Source: an uncultured Acetatifactor sp. (GTDB lineage: Bacteria; Bacillota; Clostridia; Lachnospirales; Lachnospiraceae). Taken from it: DNA of 64,000 nt. Where the stretch lies: NCBI GenBank assembly GCA_947631615.1, contig CANRLX010000003.1, forward strand, positions 27,728 to 91,727, given 5' to 3'. Shown here one piece after another: positions 1-8,955 of this stretch (position 1 is the first letter of the stretch; every line of letters starts with the position of its first letter). A program made the position numbers and the translations under genes. A model generated the notes under the pieces. The model made no database searches, was not told the DNA's origin, and was given only the letters and a program-made list of their open reading frames with translations.

Positions 1-817
1 CGCGGATGCAGCCTCTCTGGATTTCCAGCACCACCCTGTCCTGTGTCACCTTGATAAACGGCACCACGGGCTTTGACGGGTAACACGCATGGGTCACGTC
101 CATCGCCGCCTCCTTTCGGACGGTGGCGGGGATGCCCTCCTCTGTGGGCGTGAAAGACAAAAGCGTTCCGTCCTCACGGTAGGCGGCCTCGTAAAAGCGG
201 GGAACGTACATGCCGGGGATGCGGGCGGCGCGCCGCAGAAATTCCTCCCTGCCCGCCTTTTCCTGCCGGCACTGTTTGTAGAGGGCGATGAGGTCGCCGT
301 AGCGGGTCTCGCCCTCCCCTATGTAAAAGAGGTCGAAAAACTCCGCGATCGGTTCTGGATTGTAGGCGCAGGGGCCTCCCCCGATGACGATGGGGCAATC
401 CTCTCCCCTGTCCGTGGCGATTAACGGTATCTGAGCCAGATCCAGGATCTGCAGAATATTGGTGTAGCACATTTCGTACTGGATGGTAATGCCGAGAAAA
501 TCAAAATCCCGTATGGGATCCTGGGACTCCAGCGCAAAGAGCGGGATCCGCTCCTTTCTCATTATGGCATCCAGGTCCACCCAGGGGGAGTAGACTCTCT
601 CGCACCATACGTCCTCCATCGCGTTGAACATCGCATAGAGGATCTGGATCCCTAAGTGGGACATGCCGATTTCGTACACATCCGGAAAGCACATGGCAAA
701 GCGGACACGGACCCTCGCCTTATCCTTGACCACAGAGTTTACCTCGTGGCCGATATAGCGCTCCGGCTTTTCTATTTTCATCAGGATGTCATCCGACAAC
801 GCAAGCTTTTCATTCAT
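1..817 (-). CDS. B12-binding radical SAM protein, TIGR03960-like (N-terminal part, cut by window edge)
   Basis: I translated this open frame from the sequence. It begins MNEKLALSDDILMKIEKP and runs off the window at base 1, so about 272 residues of a roughly 600-residue protein are present. The stretches FPDVYEIGMSHLGIQILY, FLGITIQYEMCYTNIL and VIGGGPCAYNPEP match the cobalamin-binding N-terminal half of the TIGR03960 radical SAM family, whose substrate is unknown. The CxxxCxxC cluster motif should lie beyond the edge; the last residues seen (LEIQRGC) lead into it. The ATG at 815-817 follows GAAAGG and overlaps the upstream membrane-protein gene by 8 bases, which suggests translational coupling. 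Confidence 0.85.
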   Translation of the reverse strand, partial: MNEKLALSDDILMKIEKPERYIGHEVNSVVKDKARVRVRFAMCFPDVYEIGMSHLGIQILYAMFNAMEDVWCERVYSPWVDLDAIMRKERIPLFALESQDPIRDFDFLGITIQYEMCYTNILQILDLAQIPLIATDRGEDCPIVIGGGPCAYNPEPIAEFFDLFYIGEGETRYGDLIALYKQCRQEKAGREEFLRRAARIPGMYVPRFYEAAYREDGTLLSFTPTEEGIPATVRKEAAMDVTHACYPSKPVVPFIKVTQDRVVLEIQRGCIR

Positions 818-2141
818 GACGTAACCTTTCCGTGCCGCCCGCCTGTGGCAGAGCGCTGTTTTTCGGGCGTCTCCCCGACACAAGCTCCCTCATCAGCCGC
901 ACCTCCTCGGCGGAGATGTTCTCGTCGGAGTATCGGGCTTTCTCATAAAGTGGTGAAACGGCCTCCTCGCCCAGAATCTTTCCCCACTCTCTCGCCGTCC
1001 GGAAGGCCGGATCCTGCGGTGTCTCCCCCCAATCCTTTGGGGAGAGGCCGCTGACCGCAGCTTTCACATGGTTTCGATACAGTCTGCGGATGCGGTCCCG
1101 CGGGGTCGCGCGCGCAAACAGAGGGCGCTGCGCCTTCCTGGACGGTTTCTCATAGGGACATTTCTCCCGCACATCCCTGACCCGCTCCCAGGTGTGGGAG
1201 TGAAGGCCGCTTCTCTTTCGGTTCATCCGTTCCCGAACGAAGCGAAACAGCCAGACCATCAGGCGCAAGGCCAGCCAGACAAGTCCGCAGAAGAAGGCGG
1301 CCAGCGCGATGTATTCCAGAACGATCCAGATGAGCGCGGTCTCTCCCGCCTCGGGAAGGGGCGTCCCTCCGCCCCCCGGGACAAGAGGCGCTTCCTGGGC
1401 GGGCGCATCCGGACCGCCTCTGGGAAGGATCCCGATGAGCAGACGGACCAGGGAAAAGACGGCGGCTCTCAAAAATGCCGCCACCGCCCCCAGCCACTCA
1501 AAGTGGGAACACAGAAGCAAAAGGAGCATAGCCGACAGCACAAAACCGATCATCAGCCTTGCGCCGGAGACAAAGATCTCCCGCTCCGGAATATGTCCGG
1601 TGCTGCTGTCGTTCACCACCAAAAAGCGCAGATAGCTCTCCAGATAGCAGGTCAGGAAATAAAGCCCGAACACGGCGATCAGGGCAAGCAGATAAGCGGA
1701 ATCCCATTTTCCGCAGCCCAGATAGTGCAAAAGGTAAGTGGCTCCGGCAAAAATCCCAACCGCCGCCGGCATGATCACCTTGCCGTCCAGAAATTCCCCG
1801 CCCCGAAGCCGCAGGGCAATGGAGTAGGCCGCATACAGCACGGCAGAGAGGAAATAGATCGTTCTCGCCGGAGAATCCCTGTGGGAAAGCAGAACAAAGG
1901 AAACCGCAAGCAAAACAAGATGCCCGCCTAAGAGGAGCAGGAAACGGTGCAGGTAAAGGCGCAGAAAGTAGAACGCAAAGGGAAGCGCGCTCATAGCAAG
2001 CCAGATCCAGACGCTTGGCTCCTCACACTCGGACACATTCTGCGTCAGACCAAACAAAAGCAGGACAAGGGAAAATGCGGTCCAGTGATTCATCTGTGTC
2101 ACACAGAGCTCTCGGGCACAGAGAATGAAATTGCGGTTCAT
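810..2141 (-). CDS. Multi-pass membrane protein of unknown function, in MoxR/DUF58 operon
   Basis: A 443-residue protein. Residues about 17-290 are mostly hydrophobic, with roughly eight to ten membrane segments such as FSLVLLLFGL and LVWLALRLMVWLFRF. The C-terminal 120 residues are charged and cytoplasmic-looking, with paired arginines and a tyrosine-rich stretch (RIRRLYRNHVKA). I do not recognise the family. Large membrane proteins of this kind commonly follow MoxR and DUF58 genes, where many carry a transglutaminase or DUF4129 domain; the C-terminal helix here is reminiscent of DUF4129, but that is inference. The start at 2141 has AAAGGAGG about nine bases upstream. The stop overlaps the radical SAM start. 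Confidence 0.75.
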   Translation of the reverse strand: MNRNFILCARELCVTQMNHWTAFSLVLLLFGLTQNVSECEEPSVWIWLAMSALPFAFYFLRLYLHRFLLLLGGHLVLLAVSFVLLSHRDSPARTIYFLSAVLYAAYSIALRLRGGEFLDGKVIMPAAVGIFAGATYLLHYLGCGKWDSAYLLALIAVFGLYFLTCYLESYLRFLVVNDSSTGHIPEREIFVSGARLMIGFVLSAMLLLLLCSHFEWLGAVAAFLRAAVFSLVRLLIGILPRGGPDAPAQEAPLVPGGGGTPLPEAGETALIWIVLEYIALAAFFCGLVWLALRLMVWLFRFVRERMNRKRSGLHSHTWERVRDVREKCPYEKPSRKAQRPLFARATPRDRIRRLYRNHVKAAVSGLSPKDWGETPQDPAFRTAREWGKILGEEAVSPLYEKARYSDENISAEEVRLMRELVSGRRPKNSALPQAGGTERLRHE

Positions 2142-2179
2142 ATGGCGCTCGCCCTCCTTTCTTGCATACGATACGTCTT

Positions 2180-2320
2180 CGTGTGCTTCCCAGACAAGTC
2201 GCCACAGGGCACGCTTTCGCTATATATCGCTCGCAGCGGTACCTAATGCGCCAGAGTACGGCGCATAAGTACCGGCGGCGCTATAATGCCCTGTGCGCGA
2301 TCTTGTCTGCATCGCACACG
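2180..2320. repeat. Long imperfect inverted repeat (about 141 bp hairpin) between genes
   Basis: The arms at 2180-2252 and 2260-2320 are imperfect reverse complements around a 7-base loop (2253-2259). Matching blocks, read as left/right, are CGTGTGC (2180)/GCACACG (2314), CAGACAAG (2191)/CTTGTCTG (2302), CACAGGGCA (2203)/TGCCCTGTG (2287), a CGGTAC block, and ATGCGCC (2246)/GGCGCAT (2260). The left arm carries an extra dozen bases near 2212-2235. It fills most of the gap between the DUF58 gene and the membrane-protein gene, so the minus-strand operon RNA would contain it. It lacks a poly-U tail. It could be a MITE-like palindromic element, an RNA processing site or a structured RNA. Confidence 0.8.
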
Positions 2321-2336
2321 GTCACACGGTCCCTGT

Positions 2337-3458
2337 TTAACCTCGGATGTGGAGCACTCTGATATGGGAAGAAAGCTTTTCGGGCAGCTTTGGCTCGCCG
2401 CTCTCCCACACGGGATAAAACCAGAGGTATTCTCCTCCGGCATCCTGATACTGCTCCAGCAGTTCCACGAAATCCTCGTATTGGTTGGGGGACACGATGC
2501 AAGTCACGGTGCCCTCCGCTTCATGTAGAAGTTTATCGGACCAAAGCTCCACAAAGGGAAGGATCTCCTCCGTGTCGGTTCTTGCCAGCGCCCGATAGAC
2601 CGCGGTCATCTGTCCGGTGCCCGCGCTCGCATCCAGGGTGAGCGGTTCCCCCGTGAGCATATCCAGGCTGTTCCCGTGGCAGGACACCTGCATCCCCTGG
2701 CTCAGAAAATATTCGCACAGTCCTGCGGCGATCCGAAGGCTCCCCTCCACACAGTCCGTTTTTTTCAGAATCCCCGTATCCTCCAGGTTCAAAAAGACCC
2801 GCACCGCCTTTAGGGAGGTGTAATTTTTCTGGTTGACCTTGAGCCCGCCGGTCTTTGCGGTAGCCTTCCAGTTGACGCTCCGCATATCGTCAAAGGGCTG
2901 GTACTCCCGAATACCGCGGTATTCAAAGGGATCCTCCAGAAGGTGGCGGCGGGTGAGCACCTCCCCGTTTAGCTGCTGCAGCGACTGCCGAAATTCCCTG
3001 CTGTCGAAGGGCCTCGGATAGACGTACACAAACGCTCTCTCGGGAAGCGTCTCCACCATCTGGGCGGTCAGAAAGAGATCCGAAGCCACCAAATCGCAGG
3101 AGTCGATGCGGTAATAGCCCCGCTTCCCTCCCGTGAAGGAGAGGGTACGGGTGACCTTTTCCCCGCCCCCGATCTGGAACACATCGTTGCGGTAGTACTG
3201 ATCGGTGGTGCGGGAGCCGTCTCCGGTCTCAAAGAGAAGGCTGCGGCTGGTCTGAAACTTTACCTTCAGCATGGAGAGCGGAAGCCGCTTCCGGTTCTCC
3301 ACGATCTCCAAAAGGGAGCTCTCCTCTCCCTCAAACAGGCTGTCCCTGCCAAAACGGATGGTCACATATAAGCCCTTGCTCCACAGCCGTCGATAGAGCC
3401 GCTGCTCCAGAACCAGAAGGAGAAAGGCCGCGAGTCCGATTCCGATGATTCTGATCAT
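2337..3458 (-). CDS. DUF58 domain-containing protein
   Basis: A 373-residue protein. It has an N-terminal hydrophobic helix (IIGIGLAAFLLLVLE) and a DUF58 (PF01882) core around residues 185-225, seen as YRGIREYQPFDDMRSVNWKA followed by TAKTGGLKVNQ. DUF58 proteins have a von Willebrand A-like fold and are the standard partner of MoxR ATPases, probably in maturation or assembly of envelope components. The gene start overlaps the MoxR stop as ATGA (3455-3458), so the two are co-translated. Length and motif are normal for the family; the specific substrate is unknown. Confidence 0.9.
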   Translation of the reverse strand: MIRIIGIGLAAFLLLVLEQRLYRRLWSKGLYVTIRFGRDSLFEGEESSLLEIVENRKRLPLSMLKVKFQTSRSLLFETGDGSRTTDQYYRNDVFQIGGGEKVTRTLSFTGGKRGYYRIDSCDLVASDLFLTAQMVETLPERAFVYVYPRPFDSREFRQSLQQLNGEVLTRRHLLEDPFEYRGIREYQPFDDMRSVNWKATAKTGGLKVNQKNYTSLKAVRVFLNLEDTGILKKTDCVEGSLRIAAGLCEYFLSQGMQVSCHGNSLDMLTGEPLTLDASAGTGQMTAVYRALARTDTEEILPFVELWSDKLLHEAEGTVTCIVSPNQYEDFVELLEQYQDAGGEYLWFYPVWESGEPKLPEKLSSHIRVLHIRG

Positions 3459-4405
3459 GCGCTGAAATCCTCTGTGGGTGTTTTTGTGTTCTTTAAAATG
3501 GTCTCCACGAGCTCTGTCGACCGGTTTTCTGCGCCGTATCCGCCCGTGACGATCCGATGCGCCAGGACGGGCACGGCGAGAGCCTTCACGTCGTCCGGTA
3601 TCACGTACCCTCTTCCCAGAAGGTACGCGTATGCCTTCGCACAGCGAAGCAGGGCCAGAGAGCCCCTGGGGCTTACGCCCAGCGTCACGCCCTCCGCCGA
3701 GCGGGTGGCCTCCACGATATCCACCATGTATTCCCTCACACAGGGATGGACAAAGACGCCGACGGCCTCCTCTCGCGCACCTTTGAGTTCCTCCAGGGTA
3801 AAGACGCTTTGCAGCTCCTCCAAAGGCTCCCGCTCCAGATAGCGCTCCAGGATGGCAAGCTCCTCCGCCCTGTCCGGAAGCCCCATGGAAAGGCGCATCA
3901 TAAAACGGTCCATCTGCGCCTCCGGCAGGGGGAAGGTTCCGGCGTTTTCAACGGGATTCTGTGTGGCGATGACAAAGAAGGGATCCCCCGGGCAGTAGCT
4001 TTTCCCGTCTATGGTCACCTGGCGCTCCTCCATACACTCCAAAAGCCCCGCCTGCGTTCTGGGCGTGGCGCGGTTGATCTCGTCCGCCAGCAGAATATTG
4101 GTGAAAACAGGCCCCTTTCGCAGAACAAATTTATTCTCCCGTCCGTCAAATACATTGATTCCCGTCACGTCGCTGGGAAGCAGATCCGGCGTAAACTGTA
4201 TGCGGGAAAACTGCGCCGACAGGGTTTTGGCCAGCGTCTTTGCAAGTTTGGTCTTGCCGGTGCCGGGCACGTCCTCCAAAAGCACGTGGCCGTCCGCCAC
4301 CAGAGCGGTCAAAAGAAGTCTCGCCGTTTGTTCTCTCCCGACGATCACCCGCAGGATATTCTCCAGTACCCTGTCCGCCAGCTGTCTGCCGTTTTCCGCG
4401 TTCAT
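3455..4405 (-). CDS. MoxR-family AAA+ ATPase
   Basis: A 316-residue AAA+ ATPase. Walker A is VPGTGKTK near residues 47-53, Walker B is LLADEINRA near 105-113, and the sensor region reads FFVIATQNPVE. This is the AAA_3/MoxR signature. MoxR proteins act as chaperone-like ATPases with DUF58/VWA partners, which follow directly here. The frame is open further upstream to 4525. I chose ATG at 4405 because AAAGGGG lies just before it and MNAENGRQLADRV matches the usual MoxR beginning, while the upstream extension is hydrophobic and atypical. It heads the operon that includes the DUF58, membrane and radical SAM genes. Confidence 0.9.
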   Translation of the reverse strand: MNAENGRQLADRVLENILRVIVGREQTARLLLTALVADGHVLLEDVPGTGKTKLAKTLAKTLSAQFSRIQFTPDLLPSDVTGINVFDGRENKFVLRKGPVFTNILLADEINRATPRTQAGLLECMEERQVTIDGKSYCPGDPFFVIATQNPVENAGTFPLPEAQMDRFMMRLSMGLPDRAEELAILERYLEREPLEELQSVFTLEELKGAREEAVGVFVHPCVREYMVDIVEATRSAEGVTLGVSPRGSLALLRCAKAYAYLLGRGYVIPDDVKALAVPVLAHRIVTGGYGAENRSTELVETILKNTKTPTEDFSA

Positions 4406-4451
4406 AGCATATCCCCTTTCTAGTTCATGGTTTCTATAACCGATTAAGAAC

Positions 4452-4457
4452 AGTATA
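4452..4457 (-). promoter_or_regulatory. Extended -10 promoter candidate for the MoxR operon
   Basis: On the minus strand TATACT is preceded by TG and one base, giving an extended -10 element. Transcription would start near 4445, about 40 bases before the moxR ATG. No convincing -35 was found. Confidence 0.45.
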
Positions 4458-4564
4458 ACACAGAAACCGAAAAAGCACAGCACAAAGTTTGTTCCGATTT
4501 GTTCTACCCGGGGAGGGCGTCCCATATATTAGTTGCAGACAAGGAGTTTTTTGAGAGGTTATCC

Positions 4565-4957
4565 ATGCGTAAATTTTCGGTAGACCAGAAATTGAGGCTG
4601 GTGGAACAGATCCATTCCCGCTATAACCGGAATCAGTATGATCTGTCCAACCGCGAGAGGATCCTGTACGGCAGGACTTCGGAAAAGAGCTATTTCTATA
4701 AAAACGGCGAGGGCCCGATGCCGGATGCAGCGGACGGCCTCCCCGACGATGCGCCGGAGCTTAACACCTTCCAGATCCGTCTGCTGGCCGCTTTGGTCCT
4801 GGCGGTGGGACTGATATTGCTGGACAAAAACGGAGGCAACATCGCGGGTCTGTCCGCCGGACAGATCTTTGACACCATCTCCGCCGATTATGAGGACGAT
4901 CTGGACGCCTGGCTGGAGGCAGGGCTTACGCCCCAAATGCCGGCAGCCGAACGCTAG
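4565..4957 (+). CDS. Small single-pass membrane protein, unknown function
   Basis: A 130-residue protein beginning [20 protein letters not shown]. It has a charged N-terminal half, then one hydrophobic segment ([16 protein letters not shown], about residues 70-86), then an acidic tail. The topology suggests a short single-span membrane protein with a cytoplasmic basic region. I do not recognise the family. The frame is open back to 4499, but ATG 4565 follows GAGAGG and gives the more natural start. The stop codon overlaps that of the convergent hisIE gene at the shared CTAG (4954-4957). Confidence 0.65.
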   Translation: MRKFSVDQKLRLVEQIHSRYNRNQYDLSNRERILYGRTSEKSYFYKNGEGPMPDAADGLPDDAPELNTFQIRLLAALVLAVGLILLDKNGGNIAGLSAGQIFDTISADYEDDLDAWLEAGLTPQMPAAER

Positions 4958-6237
4958 CGGTTGGCAAGCTCCGTGGTGATCTCCTCCCACGTGATCTCCT
5001 TCTCCGCCATCAGCACCATCATGTGATACAGAAAATCACTGATCTCATATTTGATCTCATTGGGGTTTGGATTTTTGGCGGCGATGACGATCTCCGTCGC
5101 CTCCTCCCCAAGCTTCTTTAAAATTTTGTCGATCCCCTTGTCAAAGAGGTAGTTGGTGTAGGAGCCCTCCTTGGGGTGGATCCTGCGGTCCTTGATAACG
5201 GCAAAGACCTCCTCAAACACCTGGAGGGGATTGGAACCCTCCTCCCAGTCCTTTTTCGTGATCTCGTTGAAAAAGCAGCTTCTGTTTCCGGTGTGGCAGG
5301 CGACTCCCACCTGGGACACCAAAGCCAGAATGGTGTCCAGGTCACAGTCGGCGGTCAGGCTCTTCACAAACTGGAAATGGCCGCTGGTCTCCCCCTTAAG
5401 CCACAACTCCTTCCGGCTTCGGCTGTAGTAGGTCATCTTGCCGGTCCGAAGCGTGTTTTCGTAAGCCTCCTCGTTCATGTACGCCACCATCAAAACCTCG
5501 CGCGTGCGGTAATCCTGAACCACGACCGGCACCATGCCGTCGCTGTTTTTCTTAAAATCCTCCCACCGGTAAGCCGCCTGGAAGGATTCCACCATAATGT
5601 GGTTTTCCTTGCAGAGCTCCTTCAGAGAGAGGATCTCGTGCACGTTGTCGTTGACGGCGTTTCCGGTGACCCCGCAGACAGGCCCGCAGGCCAGAACCTC
5701 CAACAGCCGGTTTAAGGCGATCTGCTCCACCTGAACAAAAAAGGGAAGGTCCGTGGCCTTTTCGGTCTCCGGAATCCGGTGCGGATTCAACAGAAGGCCT
5801 CCCGACAGATACTTGTCCGCCAGCTCCCTGTGATCCGCCAGAACCTGAGGATCCTCGAAAGAGGCCAGGATCTTGTCCCGGCCAAACTTTAAGGAGACCT
5901 CCTCCGTGACGGCGATATTGCTCTCCTTGCCGTAATCGAGGATCGCCTTTTTGCAGCCTGCGTAGAGGAGCTTTTTTACGTCCTCCATGCGCTTGATATT
6001 GCCGGCACCGATCACGTCAAGCTCCGACACTCTGCAGATCTCCTTGATAAGGTCCAGCGCGGCCTCCTGCTCCGCATCCGTCGCGGACAGGTCGAACACG
6101 ATCAGTTCATCCGCGTTGTTTTCCCGATAGGTTTCCGCCAGCGCGACGGGATCCGCACTTATGACAGTACTGTCAGACAGATTTCTAACCGCTTTTCCGT
6201 GGTATAAGTAAATACAGGGCACAAATTTTTTGATCAT
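4954..6237 (-). CDS. hisIE: HisIE (phosphoribosyl-AMP cyclohydrolase / phosphoribosyl-ATP pyrophosphatase) with N-terminal HisA/HisF-like barrel
   Basis: A 427-residue protein catalysing the second and third steps of histidine synthesis. Residues about 222-325 are the HisI cyclohydrolase, with zinc cysteines in DCDLD, VACHTG and RSCFF. Residues about 337-427 are HisE ([26 protein letters not shown]). Residues 1 to about 215 form a third domain resembling HisF/HisA ([42 protein letters not shown]). The HisF catalytic aspartate in PCLD is tyrosine 10 here (PCIY), so this barrel is probably not catalytic. ATG 6237 has GGGAG nine bases upstream; the earlier in-frame ATG at 6270 has no such site. 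It is the last gene of the his operon. Confidence 0.9.
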   Translation of the reverse strand: MIKKFVPCIYLYHGKAVRNLSDSTVISADPVALAETYRENNADELIVFDLSATDAEQEAALDLIKEICRVSELDVIGAGNIKRMEDVKKLLYAGCKKAILDYGKESNIAVTEEVSLKFGRDKILASFEDPQVLADHRELADKYLSGGLLLNPHRIPETEKATDLPFFVQVEQIALNRLLEVLACGPVCGVTGNAVNDNVHEILSLKELCKENHIMVESFQAAYRWEDFKKNSDGMVPVVVQDYRTREVLMVAYMNEEAYENTLRTGKMTYYSRSRKELWLKGETSGHFQFVKSLTADCDLDTILALVSQVGVACHTGNRSCFFNEITKKDWEEGSNPLQVFEEVFAVIKDRRIHPKEGSYTNYLFDKGIDKILKKLGEEATEIVIAAKNPNPNEIKYEISDFLYHMMVLMAEKEITWEEITTELANR

Positions 6238-6277
6238 TTTTGAAAGCTCCCTTTTTGTCCTTTGACACATGTGATGT

Positions 6278-6865
6278 TTATAGGCTTCCCTTGGTACTCA
6301 GCACATCCGTTACCCTGGGGTCGATGGCGGAAGCCATGTCCAACGCCTTGGCAAACGCCTTGAATACGGCTTCTATCATGTGATGCGCATTGGTTCCCGC
6401 GAGCAGGCGGATGTGCAGGTTCATAGCGGCGCTGTAGGAGACTGCGTAGAAAAACTCCCGCACCAGCTCCGTGTCGAACTCTCCCACCGTCTGGGCCTGA
6501 AAATCCCCGTCAAAGGCGAAATAGGGCCTTCCGCACAGATCCACCGCGCAGAGCGCCAGGGCGTCGTCCATGGGCAGAAGAAAAGAACCGTACCGGCGGA
6601 TGCCCCTCTTGTCTCCCAGAGCCTCCTTGATCGCCGTTCCCAAGACGATTCCGGTATCTTCCACGGTGTGGTGGCCGTCCACGTGCAGATCCCCTTTGAC
6701 CTGACAGGTGACGTCAAAGAAACCATGCCTGGAAAAGCCCTCCAGCATATGATCGAAAAAGCCGATGCCGGTTGCGATCTTTGACTTGCCGGTGCCGTCC
6801 AGATTCAATGTGACAGATATGTCAGTTTCCCTTGTAGCACGTTTGATCGATGCGCTGCGCTCCAT
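6278..6865 (-). CDS. hisB: Imidazoleglycerol-phosphate dehydratase
   Basis: HisB, 195 residues, monofunctional and of normal length. It dehydrates imidazole glycerol phosphate to imidazole acetol phosphate. Manganese-binding histidine motifs are visible: [28 protein letters not shown] and [15 protein letters not shown]. The start ATG is preceded by AAGGAGAGG. It lies 40 bases upstream of hisIE and 57 bases downstream of hisD. No histidinol-phosphatase domain is fused to it. Confidence 0.97.
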   Translation of the reverse strand: MERSASIKRATRETDISVTLNLDGTGKSKIATGIGFFDHMLEGFSRHGFFDVTCQVKGDLHVDGHHTVEDTGIVLGTAIKEALGDKRGIRRYGSFLLPMDDALALCAVDLCGRPYFAFDGDFQAQTVGEFDTELVREFFYAVSYSAAMNLHIRLLAGTNAHHMIEAVFKAFAKALDMASAIDPRVTDVLSTKGSL

Positions 6866-6922
6866 GTTATCCTCTCCTTTTCAGCGTTTTACGCCGTTGC
6901 CTGCCTGTTTTTCAATCGGAAC

Positions 6923-8215
6923 CTACTCCTCAAAACGCACCTGAATACTGTTTGCGTGAGCGGTCAGCCCCTCGCTCTGGGCGAAGAGCTCGATGTCCTT
7001 GTGCACCTTGGAAAGCGCCTCCCTGGAATAGGAAATGATGCTGGTCTTTTTGATAAAATCGTCCACGTTCACAGGGGAGAAAAACTTTGCCGTCCCGTTG
7101 GTGGGCAGGATGTGGTTGGGCCCCGCAAAATAATCCCCCAGGGGCTCCGAGGCGTACTCGCCCAAAAAGATCGCCCCCGCATTTTTGATGCGGGTCATAA
7201 TGTCAAAAGGATTCTTCGTCAGGATCTCCAAATGCTCCGAGGCGATCTCGTTCGCCGCGTCAATGGCATCCTCCATCGTCTCCGCCACCAGAAGATATCC
7301 GTAGTTGTCCAAAGACTTCTGAATGATGGGCGCCCTCTCAAGCTTTTCGACAAACCGCTCCACCTCCTCGGACACCCGCTCGGCCAGCTCCCTGGAGGTC
7401 GTGATCAGGATCGCGCTCGCCAGCTCGTCGTGCTCCGCCTGGGACAAGAGATCTGCCGCCGCGTAGCGGGGATTGGCGGTCTCGTCCGCAAGGACCAGTA
7501 TCTCGCTGGGACCCGCGATGGAGTCAATGCTCACGTGGCCGTACACCGCCTTCTTTGCAAGCGCCACAAAAATATTGCCCGGCCCTGTGATCTTGTCCGT
7601 CTTGGGGATGGATTGTGTCCCGAACGCCATCGCGGCGATCGCCTGTGCGCCGCCCACCCTGTAGATGGTGTCCACTCCGGCGATATCCGCGGCGACCAGG
7701 GTCCCCGGATTGATCCGCCCGTCCGCCCCGGGAGGGGTGGTCATCACGATCTCCCCCACGCCCGCCACCCTGGCGGGGATCACATTCATCAGAACGCTGG
7801 AGGGATAGGCGGCCTTGCCGCCGGGCACATACACGCCGGCCCGTGCGATCGGGGTGATCTTCATCCCGAGAATCACGCCGTCCTCTCTGTAGTCAAACCA
7901 GCTGTTTCTAAGCTGCTTTGTGTGGAACGCGCGGATGTTTTCCGCCGACGTCCGGATCACCTCCACAAGCTTCGGATCCAGGCTGCGGTAGGCCGCGTCG
8001 ATCTCCTCTCTCGTCACCCGTATATTTTCCGGAGAGAGGGAAAAGCAGTCGAACCGCATGGTGTATTCAAACAGGGCGCTGTCCCCGTTTTTTCGCACGT
8101 TTTCAATGATCTCATTGACCGTGTCCTCATACTGCGTATAGTTGCCGGGACTTCTCTTTAACAGATCCTTTAACAGGCCCTGTCTGGTCTCGTTGGATAA
8201 CTCTAGGATTCTCAT
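6923..8215 (-). CDS. hisD: Histidinol dehydrogenase
   Basis: HisD, 430 residues, the NAD-dependent two-step oxidation of histidinol to histidine using zinc. Family signatures are clear: YVPGGKAAYPSSVLMN, ITGPGNIFVALAKK, IDSIAGPSEILVLAD, LLSQAEHDELA and the C-terminal GPNHILPT. The length is typical. GAGGTGAC precedes the ATG. It sits 42 bases downstream of hisG in the same operon. Confidence 0.97.
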   Translation of the reverse strand: MRILELSNETRQGLLKDLLKRSPGNYTQYEDTVNEIIENVRKNGDSALFEYTMRFDCFSLSPENIRVTREEIDAAYRSLDPKLVEVIRTSAENIRAFHTKQLRNSWFDYREDGVILGMKITPIARAGVYVPGGKAAYPSSVLMNVIPARVAGVGEIVMTTPPGADGRINPGTLVAADIAGVDTIYRVGGAQAIAAMAFGTQSIPKTDKITGPGNIFVALAKKAVYGHVSIDSIAGPSEILVLADETANPRYAAADLLSQAEHDELASAILITTSRELAERVSEEVERFVEKLERAPIIQKSLDNYGYLLVAETMEDAIDAANEIASEHLEILTKNPFDIMTRIKNAGAIFLGEYASEPLGDYFAGPNHILPTNGTAKFFSPVNVDDFIKKTSIISYSREALSKVHKDIELFAQSEGLTAHANSIQVRFEE

Positions 8216-8257
8216 GTCGTCACCTCGTCGTTATTTTTTTGCGGCCTGCCCTCAGGG

Positions 8258-8914
8258 CTACCAGCCGTTCTCAAGCCGGTTTCGGATATCCGCGACCAGC
8301 TTCTGGATGCGGGCGTTCTCCATCTGCATACTCACCGGATTTACGATCATCCTGGCGCTTAAGGGGCAAACCTCCTCCAAAACTTCCAGACCGTTTTCCC
8401 GAAGTGTGGATCCGGTCTCCACGATATCGACGATCACGTCGGAGAGCTCCACCAAGGGGCCCAGCTCCACGGAGCCATTCAGCTTGATGATATCCACGGT
8501 CTGATGCTTTTTGTTGTAAAAGTAGTCTCTCGCTATGTCCGGATATTTGCTTGCCACGCGGATCCGCTCGTGGTGCTGCAGAAGCTCGCGGGCAGAGGCG
8601 GGACCGCAGACGCACATACGGCATTTCCCGTAGCCTAAGTCCAGCACCTCATACACGTTTCGGTTCTCCTCCAGGATGGTGTCCCGCCCCACCACGCCGA
8701 TATCGGCGGCTCCGTACTCCACATAGGTGGGGACGTCCGGTCCCTTTGCCAGGAAAAACCGAAGCTTCATCGCTTCGTTTACAAAGATCAGCTTTCTGGA
8801 TTCCTTGTCCTTCATCTCCTCGCAGGTGATCCCGATCTCCTCGAAAAGCTCCATGGTCCTCCTGGCAAGCCTGCCCTTTCCCAGGGCGAATGTCAAATAT
8901 CTCTCGTCACTCAT
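8258..8914 (-). CDS. hisG: ATP phosphoribosyltransferase, short form catalytic subunit
   Basis: A 218-residue HisG, which commits ATP and PRPP to histidine synthesis. The N-terminal LTFALGKGRLARRTMELF and the PRPP-binding end of the catalytic domain (VDIVETGSTLRENGLE) are seen. It lacks the roughly 80-residue C-terminal regulatory domain of long-form HisG and therefore needs HisZ for activity and feedback inhibition; hisZ lies immediately upstream. GGAGACAGTGAGAG precedes the ATG. Confidence 0.96.
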   Translation of the reverse strand: MSDERYLTFALGKGRLARRTMELFEEIGITCEEMKDKESRKLIFVNEAMKLRFFLAKGPDVPTYVEYGAADIGVVGRDTILEENRNVYEVLDLGYGKCRMCVCGPASARELLQHHERIRVASKYPDIARDYFYNKKHQTVDIIKLNGSVELGPLVELSDVIVDIVETGSTLRENGLEVLEEVCPLSARMIVNPVSMQMENARIQKLVADIRNRLENGW

Positions 8915-8955
8915 CTCTCACTGTCTCCAAACCGCTTATGTCCGTTATCCCGCTC

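Noticed and set aside
4406..4525. N-terminal extension of MoxR
   Set aside because: The extra 40 residues are hydrophobic and unlike the family; the internal ATG has a good ribosome binding site.
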